Below the pieces are notes generated by a model. The model was not told the origin of the DNA and searched no databases. It saw nothing but the letters and a program-made list of their open reading frames with translations. DNA of 64,000 bases. It comes from Lactococcus garvieae subsp. garvieae. GTDB lineage: Bacteria > Bacillota > Bacilli > Lactobacillales > Streptococcaceae. Numbering within the stretch: position 1 is the stretch's first letter; every line of letters starts with the position of its first letter. The DNA is taken from contig NZ_CP118950.1 of the NCBI RefSeq assembly GCF_029024465.1, positions 1,178,001-1,242,000 on the forward strand, read 5' to 3'. Shown here one piece after another: positions 39,052-48,736 of this stretch. The position numbers and the translations under genes are program-made.

Positions 39052-39905
39052 CAGCGATTTGCGGAGCGCGCCATCCTCACATAAGTATGACGTTTTCCTC
39101 GAATAGTCATTGAAGCATGAAAAATGTTTTCGGGAGCTGGCATTCCAGCTACACCTGCATCTCCCAGCTCAAAGACATCTGCTCCCACACGTTTTGCCGC
39201 CAAAGCTAAACTTTGAATCGTGCGTTTATCCGCACCTTCTTGAGAAGTTCCAACCACACAGTCCACCAAAGTACCTGTTTTTCTAATTGCAAAGGCTAAT
39301 CGTGCGATTTGTTCTTCTGTGGTGCCTGGCACAGCTCCCGGAGCAGGTAAGTCAATCATATCAACTCCCGCATCAATATAGGCTTTTAAATTACCCCAAA
39401 GTAACTCTGAGCCATGTGACACAACGGGATTCAACATTAAAAAACCATCATAGAAACGACGTACCTTCTTAATATCCGCTACAATACGCTCCGGACTTGC
39501 TTCAGGCGTAACATATGCAGTTAGTGATAAGAAATTTATTCTTTTACGAAGAAGTTCCTTTATTGATGCTTCTGTCACTCTTTTATATTCAGGTCCTGTA
39601 TCTTTGATAATCAAATTGACACCTACAGCGGTTCCTGTTAACTTCCGTAACTCTGAGAGGTCCTTAATTTCTCCTAAACCAGGAATGCTCATCTTTTGCA
39701 CATCAAAATCCTTCAAAAGTAATAAATCTGCACCAAAAGCTGCGGCCATTTCACCATTGGTAACCTCTGGATAGAGTGGGGCAGTTTCTGCAGCTAGATC
39801 CACGAGTATTGTACGTCCTTCTGCTTTTAAAATAGCTTCTTTGAATTCTTGTGATGTGCGCTCTTGTGTAAAATCAGACGCTTCATATCCTAAAATTCTT
39901 TTCAT
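39051..39905 (-). CDS. Conserved TIM-barrel-like protein of unknown function
   Basis: The 284-residue protein resembles DUF7916-type proteins (once labelled haloacid dehalogenase-like). FGADLLLLKDFDVQ, GVNLIIKD, INFLSLTAYVTPEASPERI, GVDMIDLPAPGAVPGTT and VGADVFELGDAGVAGMPAPENI give the alternating pattern of a beta/alpha barrel. It follows a Gfo/Idh oxidoreductase by four bases, so it is likely a lyase or aldolase in sugar catabolism. That is inference from context. Confidence 0.7.
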   Translation of the reverse strand: MKRILGYEASDFTQERTSQEFKEAILKAEGRTILVDLAAETAPLYPEVTNGEMAAAFGADLLLLKDFDVQKMSIPGLGEIKDLSELRKLTGTAVGVNLIIKDTGPEYKRVTEASIKELLRKRINFLSLTAYVTPEASPERIVADIKKVRRFYDGFLMLNPVVSHGSELLWGNLKAYIDAGVDMIDLPAPGAVPGTTEEQIARLAFAIRKTGTLVDCVVGTSQEGADKRTIQSLALAAKRVGADVFELGDAGVAGMPAPENIFHASMTIRGKRHTYVRMARSANR

Positions 39906-39909
39906 GATG

Positions 39910-40968
39910 TTATCTCTCCTCGTCCAATATGCTTAAACGGTAAACCGAAGGTGAAGGTTGGTTAAAGCCATTTTCCAAAATCTCAATATTCGTGATGACT
40001 TCTTCATCTTTCACTAGTTTTTCAGCACCATTAACAATGGTTTCATAAGCAGCATCATAATAGCGACCATAATCACCAACAGGTGTTTTTATTTGTTTTT
40101 CAATCCAGTCGCCATTTGCATTTTGGTATTTAACAAGACCATAATTCATAGGGCTATCTTCCCCAAATGCTTGTACTTCAGGCATAATTCCAGCTTTCAA
40201 ATCATTTTCTTGTTGATCCTCACCGTACTTAATAAAGGAACCTTTTGTTCCATGAAGGATAAATCTTGGATAATCTTGTGCCACCAGATGATTTGTTTTT
40301 ACTTTAACTTTTAATTGGTTTCCATAGTGCAAATCTACATCAAAATAATTATCTACTGCTTCTGCAACTTCATTATTTCTAATATCATAAGTCACTGCTT
40401 CAGGACGTCCAAAAAGTGCCACGAGTCTATCAATAGAGTGAATACCTAAACCATAAAACGCACCGGCTTCTTTTGGTCCTGCTTCTGTTATTGATCCTGG
40501 ACGATAATAATCAATATGGGCCTCCACCTCCAGAATATCGCCAAGTAAGCCATGCTCAATAACCTGTTTTACTGCCAAATAATCTCCATCAAAACGCCTA
40601 TTTTGATAAGGGGACACCATAACGCCTTTTTCTTTCCCTAAGGCAAGTAGCTCTTTGGCATGTTCCAATGTATCGACAAAAGGTTTTTCCACTATTACTG
40701 ATTTTCCAGCTTCAATTACTTTTTTAGCAAGCTCATAATGCGTGTGAGCTGGCGTACAAATCGTGATAAGGTGTATGTCGTCATCATTCAGCATTTCTTC
40801 TAAGTCAGTTGTGAAATGTACTCCCTTTTCCCTATATGGTGCTGCAAGTTCCTCATTCACATGTAAATCAAAAATTGTTTTAACCTTGATGTTTTCACGC
40901 AGAATAACATAAGGAAGGTGATAACGATTCGCTGATTTTCCAAATCCGATAAATCCCATTGTAAGCAT
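39910..40968 (-). CDS. Gfo/Idh/MocA family oxidoreductase
   Basis: The 352-residue protein has the Rossmann motif GFIGFGKSANRYHLPY, the VEKPF loop and the second-domain GIHSIDRLVALFG. Substrates of this family are usually sugars, inositols or their derivatives. The ribosome site AAGGAG precedes the ATG. It leads a small operon with the TIM-barrel-like gene. Confidence 0.9.
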   Translation of the reverse strand: MLTMGFIGFGKSANRYHLPYVILRENIKVKTIFDLHVNEELAAPYREKGVHFTTDLEEMLNDDDIHLITICTPAHTHYELAKKVIEAGKSVIVEKPFVDTLEHAKELLALGKEKGVMVSPYQNRRFDGDYLAVKQVIEHGLLGDILEVEAHIDYYRPGSITEAGPKEAGAFYGLGIHSIDRLVALFGRPEAVTYDIRNNEVAEAVDNYFDVDLHYGNQLKVKVKTNHLVAQDYPRFILHGTKGSFIKYGEDQQENDLKAGIMPEVQAFGEDSPMNYGLVKYQNANGDWIEKQIKTPVGDYGRYYDAAYETIVNGAEKLVKDEEVITNIEILENGFNQPSPSVYRLSILDEER

Positions 40969-40989
40969 AAGATTCTCCTTAAATATATA

Positions 40990-41040
40990 TGTATGATTAT
41001 AAAAGACTATACTTTTATATTAATTGAATTATACTTTTTA
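40990..41040 (-). promoter_or_regulatory. Promoter with direct-repeat operator candidate
   Basis: TATAAT (complement of about 40995-41000) has a weak -35. TATACTTTT occurs at 41008-41016 and 41030-41038, 22 bases apart, two helical turns. The repeats overlap the promoter, as expected for a repressor site, perhaps of the GntR protein. Confidence 0.5.
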
Positions 41041-41090
41041 AAAATGGAATTGTCAAGAATATAAATTTCCAACTAAAATCGAGTACAAAA

Positions 41091-41117
41091 AAAAGCATTT
41101 ATAAAAATGCTCCTTTT
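41091..41117 (-). terminator. Terminator after the activase fusion gene
   Basis: AAAAGCATTT/AAATGCT hairpin with T residues on the minus strand. Confidence 0.75.
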
Positions 41118-41126
41118 AGTTTTACT

Positions 41127-44100
41127 TTAAACTGTTACTTCTTCCTTCATTGCTTTTTTAGCTGTTGCCATCATCAAACGAATCCGATTAAGCTGGTTGA
41201 CTGCAGAGACACCAGGATCATAATCAATTGGGCTAATATTTGCTCCCGGATATTGTCGACGTAATTCTTTCATCATTCCTTTACCGACAATATGGTTGGG
41301 AAGACAGCCAAAAGGCTGGAGACAGACAATATTTTTTACACCTTTTTGCAAGAGCTCAATCATTTCTCCTGTCAAGAACCACCCTTCGCCTGTGTGATTC
41401 CCCACCGAAACAATTCCTTCTGTGTTGGCCGCTATTTCATAAATAGACTCAATACCATCAAAGCGTTCAGAAGCACGTAAAGCTTTATCCATAGGTTTTT
41501 CCAGCATATTAATAATAGAGAGGAGCGTTTTCGCCATCAATTTATTTTTCTTCGCAAAACCAATCTCATCTGTTTTCCAAATTTGGTTGTATAAAGAATA
41601 GTTCATAAAGCCAATCAAATCGAGAACTACTGCTTCAGCACCTTCTTCTTCAATAATGCTCACAACATCATTATTGGCAGTTTTGCTGTATTTAACCAGA
41701 ATTTCACCAACAACGCCCACACGGGGTTTTCGAATATCAAGAAGTTCGATATTATCAAAATCCTTAATTATCTGTTTCATGTTCTTGTTGAATTCAAAAA
41801 TCGAAGCAGATTTAACATTATGTTGCGCTTTTACTAACCATTTTGCATGAAGTGCATTGACCGAACCTTTTTCAGCTTCATAAGGTCGTGTCCGATAAAC
41901 CACGCGCTCAAACAAATCTCCATAAAGTACAGCAATCATAAAACGAGTCAAAAGTGGCACAGTAAACTTGAAACCTTTTTCTGTTCCTTGATTCCCCATA
42001 GATAAGCTCACTACTGGAACTTGGGGGAAACCAGCATCAACAAGCGCCTTGCGTAGTAAAGGAATATAGTTTGTTGCACGACATCCACCACCTGTTTGGG
42101 TCATCATGACGGATGTATTGTTCACATCGTATTCACCAGATTGCAGAGCTTCAATGAGTTGACCAATCGTTATAATTGCAGGATAACAAGAATCGTTATT
42201 CACAAATTTTAGTCCGTTGTTCACCGAGCTTTGTGTTTCCGGCAACACAACGACGTTATAACCGGAGGCTGCAAAAGCATTCTCAAGCAAACCTTCTTGG
42301 TGAATCGGCGACAACATTGGCATAAGAAGCGTGTGTTTTTTAGCCATTTCTTTTGTAAAGACCGGATGTGTTTCAACAATTTCTTTGATTTGGATATTTT
42401 CTTCAACACCATGTCGATGACGTTCTGAAACTGCTGCTTTGAGAGAACGTAAACGAATACGCACGGCTCCCATATTTGATCCTTCATCAATCTTAAGGAC
42501 CGTATAGAGTTTATTATGATTGCGCATAATTTCTTCCACTTGGTCTGTTGTCACTGCATCCAAACCACAACCAAAGGAATTCAATTGTACTAATTCCAGA
42601 TTTTTATTTTTACACACCACTTGCGCCGCAGCATAGAGACGTGAGTGGTAAACCCATTGATTGACCACACGCAACCCAGCAACTTCCTCGAGATGCGCAA
42701 TACTGTCCTCTGTAAGGACATGGAAACCTTCTTGTGTAATAATGTCGGCAATGCCATGATTAATCTCTGGATCTAAATGATAAGGACGACCTGAGAGAAC
42801 AATGGCCTTTTCCTTGTTAAGATTAATCTGCATGAGCAACTCTTCTGCCTTATCCCGGATGTCTTGCTTGAAGTTCTCCATCTCTTCAAAACCGTGGAAG
42901 ACCGCGGCTTTCACTTCAGACAAATCCACATTAAAACCTTGAGCAAGCAAAGCTTTATGGACATTTACTGCGACACCCTCCTGGTCAGCCAGATTAATAA
43001 ATGGATGAAGGTATTTAACTTTCCCCTCTCGAATTTCATCAATATTGTTACGAATCACTTCGGGATAAGATTGAACAATCGGGCAGTTATAATTATTTTC
43101 TGCTTGGGCCTGTTCTTTTTGTTCATAAAGCACTGAAGGATAAAAGATAGCAGGGATATCCTTTTGAATCAAGGACATAATGTGTCCATGCGAAAGCTTG
43201 GCAGGATAACAAACCGTATCAGAAGGAATTGTTTCAATTCCTTTTTCAAAAAGTTCCTTATCAGATTTAGGAGATAAAACTACTCGGAAACCTAGATCCG
43301 TTAACATGGTATGCCAGAGTGGATAATTTTCATACATGTTTAGGACACGCGGAATCCCTATTTCTCCACGGGTCTGTTTTTTCTTGCTTAAGCTCCGGTA
43401 TTTGAAAAGTTTCTTGTATTTATAGTCGACAAGATTAACCTTTTTCTCACGTTTATTAACTTTTACTTGCGTTGCTTTTTCTGCGCCTCGTTCACAGCGG
43501 TTTCCTGTAACAAACTTACTGCCGTCGTTAAAGACCGTCAGCGTCATTTTACACTGATTTTCGCAAAGACCACAAACCATAAATTCTTTTTGTGTACTGA
43601 AAGCTTCCAAATCGTGCAAGTTCAGAATCCCTGATTTTTGCCCAGACTCTTCATTTTCTAGCGCAATTAAAGCACAGCCATAAGCACCCATAAGACCAGC
43701 TATAGAGGGACGAACAACTTCACGTTCGGAGATTTTTTCAAAAGCGCGAAGTACAGCTTCATTATAGAAAGTCCCCCCTTGAACGACAATCTTTGTTCCT
43801 AATTCTTCAGGACGCTTGACTTTAATTACTTTATAAAGCGCGTTTTTGATGACAGAATAACTTAAACCAGCAGAGATATCGCCTACAGTTGCACCTTCTT
43901 TTTGAACTTGTTTCACTTTCGAATTCATAAAGACTGTACAACGTGAGCCAAGATTTACAGGGTGGGTTGCTAATAGTGCAATTTCGGCAAAGTCACGCAC
44001 ATCATATTTCAAAGAATGGGCGAAAGTTTCGATGAAAGAACCACATCCAGAAGAACAAGCTTCATTTAAAGATATTGAACTTAAAGCACCATCGGTGATA

Positions 44101-45386
44101 CGCATAGCTTTCATATCTTGGCCACCAATATCTAAAATAAAGTCAACACCAGGATTAAAATAATCTGCAGCCTTATAGTGCGCCATCGTCTCAACTTCTC
44201 CGTAATCGACGCGGAGTGCAGCCTTAATCAGGTGTTCCCCATAGCCGGTTACTGTAGATTTGGCAATATAGACATCTGGTGGCAATAAACGATAGACCTC
44301 CTTTAAGACGGCAATGACCGACTCCAAAGGTTCACCATTATTTGAACCATAATGATCAAAAAGTATATGTCCCTCACCATCAATGAGCACAATTTTCGTT
44401 GTGGTTGATCCTGCATCAATTCCTAAAAAAGCTGCCCCTTGATGTTCAGAGAGCTTTTTATAGCTTGCTTTTGCCTTAGCATGGCGTGCTCGAAAATCCG
44501 CTAATTCTTGTTCATTTTCAAAAAGACGTTCCAAAGTATCCTGCGGAATCAAGCTGTCGCTATTGTCATTTTCTAAATTGTCAATTAAAGTACGAATCGT
44601 ACGTGTTCTTGTTTCCTCAGCTAGAGCAGCACCCATTGCCACAAAAAGTTGAGGGTTTTCAGGAAAAATAACATCCTCTTCTGCGATATCCAACGTTTCA
44701 ATAAAACGCTTGCGCAATTCGCTCATGAAATAAAGCGGTCCTCCGAGAAAAGCAATTTTCCCCGTAATCTTACGACCTGAAGCTAACCCCGCAATCGTTT
44801 GATTCACCACGGCTTGAAAAATTGAAGCGGCTATATCTTCTTTACGCACACCTTCATTGAGAAGGGGCTGAACATCTGTTTTGGCAAACACACCACAACG
44901 GCTAGCAATAGGATATATTTTCTCATAGTCTTTCGCTAATGTATTGACACCTGCGGCATCTACTTTAAGTAAAGCCGCCATCTGATCAATAAAAGCCCCT
45001 GTCCCACCAGCACAAGTTCCATTCATACGGAGTTCTTGGGTACCTGCGTCAAAAAAAGTCATCTTGGCATCTTCACCACCAAGCTCAATCATGACATCTG
45101 TTTCCGGAATAAATTTCTCAATTGTAATCGAGCTTGCGATAACTTCTTGTATAAAAGGGACATCAATTACATCTGCAAGCCCCATTCCCCCAGATCCTGT
45201 GATTGCCAAGGTAAGTGAACACTCGCCTCTCTCTTCCAACAATTCTTTTAATACTTTTATTGTTGCAGTTTTTACATCTGAAAAATGACGCTCATACCGA
45301 CTAAAAATGAGCTGATAATCCTCATCAAAAACAACGAGTTTTACTGTAGTAGAGCCGACATCAATCCCAGCCTTATAATTTTTCAT
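41127..45386 (-). CDS. Acyl-CoA dehydratase activase/dehydratase-like fusion protein
   Basis: This 1419-residue protein fuses two activase (BadF/BcrA-type, ASKHA fold) domains to DUF2229 and HgdB-like regions. The first domain has GIDVGSTTVKLV and GTCAGGTGAFIDQMA; the second has GIDAGSTTTKIV, DIGGQDMKAM and NEACSSGCGSFIETFA. Each carries the Cys that helps hold a [4Fe-4S] cluster between activase subunits, followed by SRCxVF. A middle Cys patch reads CGLCENQCKM with NRCERG, and the C-terminal half has GCGLDAVTTDQVEE and TQTGGGCRATNY. Known relatives inject electrons into dehydratases at low potential. The substrate is unknown, and no separate dehydratase subunit is present here. A TetR gene is divergent. 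Confidence 0.88.
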   Translation of the reverse strand: MKNYKAGIDVGSTTVKLVVFDEDYQLIFSRYERHFSDVKTATIKVLKELLEERGECSLTLAITGSGGMGLADVIDVPFIQEVIASSITIEKFIPETDVMIELGGEDAKMTFFDAGTQELRMNGTCAGGTGAFIDQMAALLKVDAAGVNTLAKDYEKIYPIASRCGVFAKTDVQPLLNEGVRKEDIAASIFQAVVNQTIAGLASGRKITGKIAFLGGPLYFMSELRKRFIETLDIAEEDVIFPENPQLFVAMGAALAEETRTRTIRTLIDNLENDNSDSLIPQDTLERLFENEQELADFRARHAKAKASYKKLSEHQGAAFLGIDAGSTTTKIVLIDGEGHILFDHYGSNNGEPLESVIAVLKEVYRLLPPDVYIAKSTVTGYGEHLIKAALRVDYGEVETMAHYKAADYFNPGVDFILDIGGQDMKAMRITDGALSSISLNEACSSGCGSFIETFAHSLKYDVRDFAEIALLATHPVNLGSRCTVFMNSKVKQVQKEGATVGDISAGLSYSVIKNALYKVIKVKRPEELGTKIVVQGGTFYNEAVLRAFEKISEREVVRPSIAGLMGAYGCALIALENEESGQKSGILNLHDLEAFSTQKEFMVCGLCENQCKMTLTVFNDGSKFVTGNRCERGAEKATQVKVNKREKKVNLVDYKYKKLFKYRSLSKKKQTRGEIGIPRVLNMYENYPLWHTMLTDLGFRVVLSPKSDKELFEKGIETIPSDTVCYPAKLSHGHIMSLIQKDIPAIFYPSVLYEQKEQAQAENNYNCPIVQSYPEVIRNNIDEIREGKVKYLHPFINLADQEGVAVNVHKALLAQGFNVDLSEVKAAVFHGFEEMENFKQDIRDKAEELLMQINLNKEKAIVLSGRPYHLDPEINHGIADIITQEGFHVLTEDSIAHLEEVAGLRVVNQWVYHSRLYAAAQVVCKNKNLELVQLNSFGCGLDAVTTDQVEEIMRNHNKLYTVLKIDEGSNMGAVRIRLRSLKAAVSERHRHGVEENIQIKEIVETHPVFTKEMAKKHTLLMPMLSPIHQEGLLENAFAASGYNVVVLPETQSSVNNGLKFVNNDSCYPAIITIGQLIEALQSGEYDVNNTSVMMTQTGGGCRATNYIPLLRKALVDAGFPQVPVVSLSMGNQGTEKGFKFTVPLLTRFMIAVLYGDLFERVVYRTRPYEAEKGSVNALHAKWLVKAQHNVKSASIFEFNKNMKQIIKDFDNIELLDIRKPRVGVVGEILVKYSKTANNDVVSIIEEEGAEAVVLDLIGFMNYSLYNQIWKTDEIGFAKKNKLMAKTLLSIINMLEKPMDKALRASERFDGIESIYEIAANTEGIVSVGNHTGEGWFLTGEMIELLQKGVKNIVCLQPFGCLPNHIVGKGMMKELRRQYPGANISPIDYDPGVSAVNQLNRIRLMMATAKKAMKEEVTV

Positions 45387-45486
45387 AGTAATTTTCCTTC
45401 TCTATTTGACATGACAGGCTGTTGCTTATCTTATTCATTGTCTATTTTATCATTTATTCCTCATTTTTCAACCATCAAGTTACAAG

Positions 45487-45535
45487 TTAATGTCATTTAA
45501 ACGACATTTGAAAGTTGCGTGTCGTTTATGTCAAA
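45487..45535. promoter_or_regulatory. Candidate TetR operators
   Basis: TGTCATTTAAACGACA (45491-45506) is an inverted repeat with TGTC/GACA ends. The similar TGTCGTTTATGTCA is at 45520-45533. They lie between the activase fusion and the TetR gene, upstream of a TTGAAA-16-TAAAAT promoter for the activase. Confidence 0.6.
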
Positions 45536-45644
45536 AGTGTTTTACACAGCTTAAATCGGTAGAATTTATCATAAAGGATTATAATAAACAACAGATACTA
45601 CTATTATGTTGCTTAACCTACAAGTAAAGGAGAAATGTCTTAAT

Positions 45645-46253
45645 ATGGCAAAAATAAATGATTTACGTGTCTTAAGAACACGAAAAATGATTACACAAGC
45701 TTTCTTTTCTTTATTAAGAAATAAAAAATTTGAAAAAATTTCTATTCAAGAAATTGCGGATGCTGCAATGATTAATCGTGCAACTTTTTATGCACACTAT
45801 GCTGACAAGCAAGATCTTTATGACAGTTTGATTGATACTTTTATCATGGATTTTATTAAAATTTTAGATGAACAGAATCCGGTGGATGGCACTGATGTTT
45901 ATGTGAATGATATTGAAGAGATGTTGGCACGCTTCTACGACTTTGTCCGTCAAAATCCAGAAGTGGCACAGATTGTGATTGATAAATCACAAGACCAAAC
46001 AATTATTAATCGCTTTATCGAAATATTAACCGAACGCTATACTGAGCTTTTCGATAAGCTGGAAATTCGTGAGCACGATGTATTAGTGCCGAGTGATTTT
46101 GTCATCAGCTATATTACTTCTATCTTAGCAGGCACACTTAAATGGTGGGTTTCTTCTTCAAGTACCATGAAAGCGAGTGATTTTGCGCACCTTATCGTTA
46201 AATTAATTTCAAATGGGCACTTGACCGTTTTAGGTGTAAACATAAAATCATAA
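45645..46253 (+). CDS. TetR family transcriptional regulator
   Basis: The N-terminal helix-turn-helix is clear (RKMITQAFFSLLRNKKFEKISIQEIADAAMINRATFYAHYADKQDLYD). The C-terminal ligand domain is of the TetR_C type without a readable ligand. I chose the ATG at 45645; an in-frame ATG 13 codons earlier would add residues unlike the family. The ribosome site GGAG is about 12 bases away, a long gap. It faces the activase fusion and probably represses it. Confidence 0.85.
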   Translation: MAKINDLRVLRTRKMITQAFFSLLRNKKFEKISIQEIADAAMINRATFYAHYADKQDLYDSLIDTFIMDFIKILDEQNPVDGTDVYVNDIEEMLARFYDFVRQNPEVAQIVIDKSQDQTIINRFIEILTERYTELFDKLEIREHDVLVPSDFVISYITSILAGTLKWWVSSSSTMKASDFAHLIVKLISNGHLTVLGVNIKS

Positions 46254-46262
46254 TCTTCGTTT

Positions 46263-46274
46263 GGAAGTACTTCC
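46263..46274. promoter_or_regulatory. Palindrome upstream of glpK
   Basis: GGAAGTACTTCC is a perfect 12-base palindrome just after the TetR stop. An extended -10 (TGATATAAT, TATAAT at 46319-46324) for glpK lies further on. The binding factor is unknown. Confidence 0.4.
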
Positions 46275-46356
46275 GTTTTATAGTGCTGATATAGTTTTAT
46301 CCCTTCTCCTACTTCTGATATAATAAAGATAAAGAGAAGTATACAAGGAGCTTTAT

Positions 46357-47847
46357 ATGCAAGCAAAATACATTATGTCAATTGACCAAGGGACAACAAG
46401 TTCACGCGCAATTATTTTTAACAAGCAAGGTCAACACGTCGGAAGCTCACAAAAAGAGTTACAGCAGTACTTTCCTCAAGCTGGCTGGGTTGAACATGAT
46501 GCCAACGAGATTTGGAATTCGGTACAATCTGTTGTCTCTGAAGCCCTTATCCAATCAGGAATCAAACCTGCAGAAGTCGGCGCGATTGGTATTACCAATC
46601 AACGTGAAACCACCGTTGTCTGGGATAAAAAAACAGGCATGCCCATTTATAATGCAATCGTCTGGCAGTCCAGACAATCGGCAGCTATAGCTGATAATTT
46701 AAAAAAAGATGGCCATGCTGAACGCATTCACCAAAAAACCGGTCTCGTCATTGACTCTTACTTTTCAGCCACTAAAATACGTTGGATTTTAGATAAGGTT
46801 GACGGCGCGCAGGAACGCGCTGAACGTGGTGAGCTGCTCTTTGGTACTATTGACAGTTGGTTAGTCTGGAAGCTAACCGATGGTGAAACACATGTAACAG
46901 ACTATTCTAATGCAAGCCGGACCATGCTTTTTAACATCCATAACCTCCAATGGGATCAAGATATTCTCGAACTCTTGAATATACCTGCAGTAATGCTTCC
47001 TAAACCCGTCTCTAATTCTGAATGTTACGGTATGACAAAACCCTATCATTTCTTTGGCTCGGAAATAGCTATTGCGGGTATGGCTGGAGATCAACAGGCA
47101 GCCTTATTTGGCCAAATGGCCTTTGAACCTGGAATGATTAAAAGTACTTATGGTACCGGTGCCTTCATCGTCATGAATACAGGACAAGAGGCACAACTGT
47201 CCAATGATCTTTTAACCACGATTGGTTACAGTATTAATGGTCAAGTTACCTACGCTCTTGAAGGCTCCGTCTTTGTTGCTGGCTCTTCTGTGCAATGGCT
47301 CCGTGATAGTCTGAAGATGATTGATAACAGTAAAGAATCTGAAGCAGCGGCTTTAGCTTCTACCAATAATGACGAAGTCTATGTTGTCCCTGCTTTTGTA
47401 GGTTTAGGCGCTCCCTATTGGGATCAGGATGCTCGTGGGGCTATTTTTGGCATTACACGAGGAACCAGCAATAATGATATTATCAAAGCTACCTTGCAAG
47501 GTATTGCTTATCAAGTCAAGGATATTATTGATGCGATGCAAGAAGATTCCGGAATTGATATTCCATTGCTGAAAGTTGACGGAGGTGCAGCTAATAATAG
47601 CTATTTAATGCAGTTTCAAGCGGATATCCTCAACATTCCCGTGCAAAAAGCCAAGGATCTTGAAACTACAGCTCTTGGTGCTGCCTTCTTGGCAGGTTTA
47701 GCGGTTGGTTTTTGGAAAGACATTGAGGAAATAAAAAGTTCTTATTCAGAAGGACAAAGCTTCCAACCTCAAATGGATAGTAAACGCCGTCAATTGCTTC
47801 ATCAGGGTTGGAAAAAAGCTGTCGAAGCTACACGTGTTTTTAAATAA
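46357..47847 (+). CDS. glpK: Glycerol kinase
   Basis: GlpK phosphorylates glycerol to glycerol-3-phosphate. The 496-residue protein begins with [14 protein letters not shown] and has [21 protein letters not shown], the YGTGAF nucleotide region and VDGGAANN. His231 in PYHFFGSE matches the His phosphorylated by HPr in Gram-positive relatives, so activity is probably tuned by the PTS. glpO and glpF are not adjacent. Confidence 0.97.
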   Translation: MQAKYIMSIDQGTTSSRAIIFNKQGQHVGSSQKELQQYFPQAGWVEHDANEIWNSVQSVVSEALIQSGIKPAEVGAIGITNQRETTVVWDKKTGMPIYNAIVWQSRQSAAIADNLKKDGHAERIHQKTGLVIDSYFSATKIRWILDKVDGAQERAERGELLFGTIDSWLVWKLTDGETHVTDYSNASRTMLFNIHNLQWDQDILELLNIPAVMLPKPVSNSECYGMTKPYHFFGSEIAIAGMAGDQQAALFGQMAFEPGMIKSTYGTGAFIVMNTGQEAQLSNDLLTTIGYSINGQVTYALEGSVFVAGSSVQWLRDSLKMIDNSKESEAAALASTNNDEVYVVPAFVGLGAPYWDQDARGAIFGITRGTSNNDIIKATLQGIAYQVKDIIDAMQEDSGIDIPLLKVDGGAANNSYLMQFQADILNIPVQKAKDLETTALGAAFLAGLAVGFWKDIEEIKSSYSEGQSFQPQMDSKRRQLLHQGWKKAVEATRVFK

Positions 47848-47876
47848 AAAAAGATCCAGAATTCTGGACCTTTTTT
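47845..47876. terminator. Bidirectional terminator
   Basis: TCCAGAATTCTGGA core with A and T runs between convergent glpK and nagB. Confidence 0.9.
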
Positions 47877-47883
47877 ATTTATA

Positions 47884-48591
47884 TTATTTGCTCAACAAGG
47901 CTGCGGCTGCTTCATCTGCGATAACAACAACATCAGCATGTTTTTGCAAGATAGATGCTGGCATATCTTCAGTGATTTCACCTTCAACCATTCCTTTAAT
48001 TGCTTCTGCTTTTGATTCGCCATAAGCCATCAATACGATTGATTTAGCTGCCATGATTGAAGCGATACCCATAGAGATCGCTTGACGTGGCACATCTTCT
48101 TCGTTTTCAAAGAAACGTGCATTTGCTTTAATTGTGCTTTCTTGGAGATCGACAACGTGTGTTGTTTCTTCAAATGAAGTTCCAGGTTCGTTGAAACCGA
48201 TGTGTCCGTTTTGGCCAATTCCAAGAATTTGGAAATCAATTGGATGTTCAGCGATGATTTGGTCATAAGCTTTTGTTTCTGCTTCCAAATCTGCTGCTTT
48301 ACCATTTGGCAAGAAGTTTTCTTTAAATGGTTTTTCATTGAAAAGGTGTTTGCTCATAAAGTAACGGTAAGATTGCTCATCAGAACCGTCCAGTCCAACA
48401 TACTCGTCCAAGTTTACTGAAGTCATATCTGAAAAATCAAGATCGGATTTAACGATTTGGTTGTAAAATTCTACTGGAGTTGAACCTGTAGCAAGTCCAA
48501 GTGTTTTTGCTCCATTGTCCATTGCTTCTTTGAGTAAGTCAAAGCCGATTTTTGCGCCTTCAAGTTGGTTTTTTACTGTGATAACTTTCAT
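47884..48591 (-). CDS. nagB: Glucosamine-6-phosphate deaminase
   Basis: NagB converts glucosamine-6-phosphate to fructose-6-phosphate and ammonia. The 235-residue protein has LGLATGSTP, the catalytic Asp in NLDEYVGLD and [16 protein letters not shown] chose the ATG at 48589-48591 behind AAAGGAG; a more upstream start would add about 12 unrelated residues. A NagR-like palindrome lies upstream. Confidence 0.95.
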   Translation of the reverse strand: MKVITVKNQLEGAKIGFDLLKEAMDNGAKTLGLATGSTPVEFYNQIVKSDLDFSDMTSVNLDEYVGLDGSDEQSYRYFMSKHLFNEKPFKENFLPNGKAADLEAETKAYDQIIAEHPIDFQILGIGQNGHIGFNEPGTSFEETTHVVDLQESTIKANARFFENEEDVPRQAISMGIASIMAAKSIVLMAYGESKAEAIKGMVEGEITEDMPASILQKHADVVVIADEAAAALLSK

Positions 48592-48610
48592 GAGAGAGTC
48601 TCCTTTTTCA

Positions 48611-48624
48611 AATTGGTATATACA
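48611..48624. promoter_or_regulatory. NagR/DasR-like operator candidate
   Basis: AATTGGTATATACA resembles the dre-type sites (ATTGGTATA...) bound by NagR-like GntR repressors of amino sugar genes. It lies 20-33 bases upstream of the nagB start. Confidence 0.4.
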
Positions 48625-48701
48625 CATTATAACGCTAATTTATTTCCTTGTCAATAGGAAAGTTCAATTTTCACCCAATTTTTTATTCATGAAACTATAA
48701 A

Positions 48702-48729
48702 TAAAAAACGACGAGATGTCGTCTTTATT
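48702..48729 (-). terminator. Terminator after the LCP-like gene
   Basis: ACGAC/GTCGT hairpin with flanking A and T runs on the minus strand. Confidence 0.7.
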
Positions 48730-48736
48730 TTACTTA

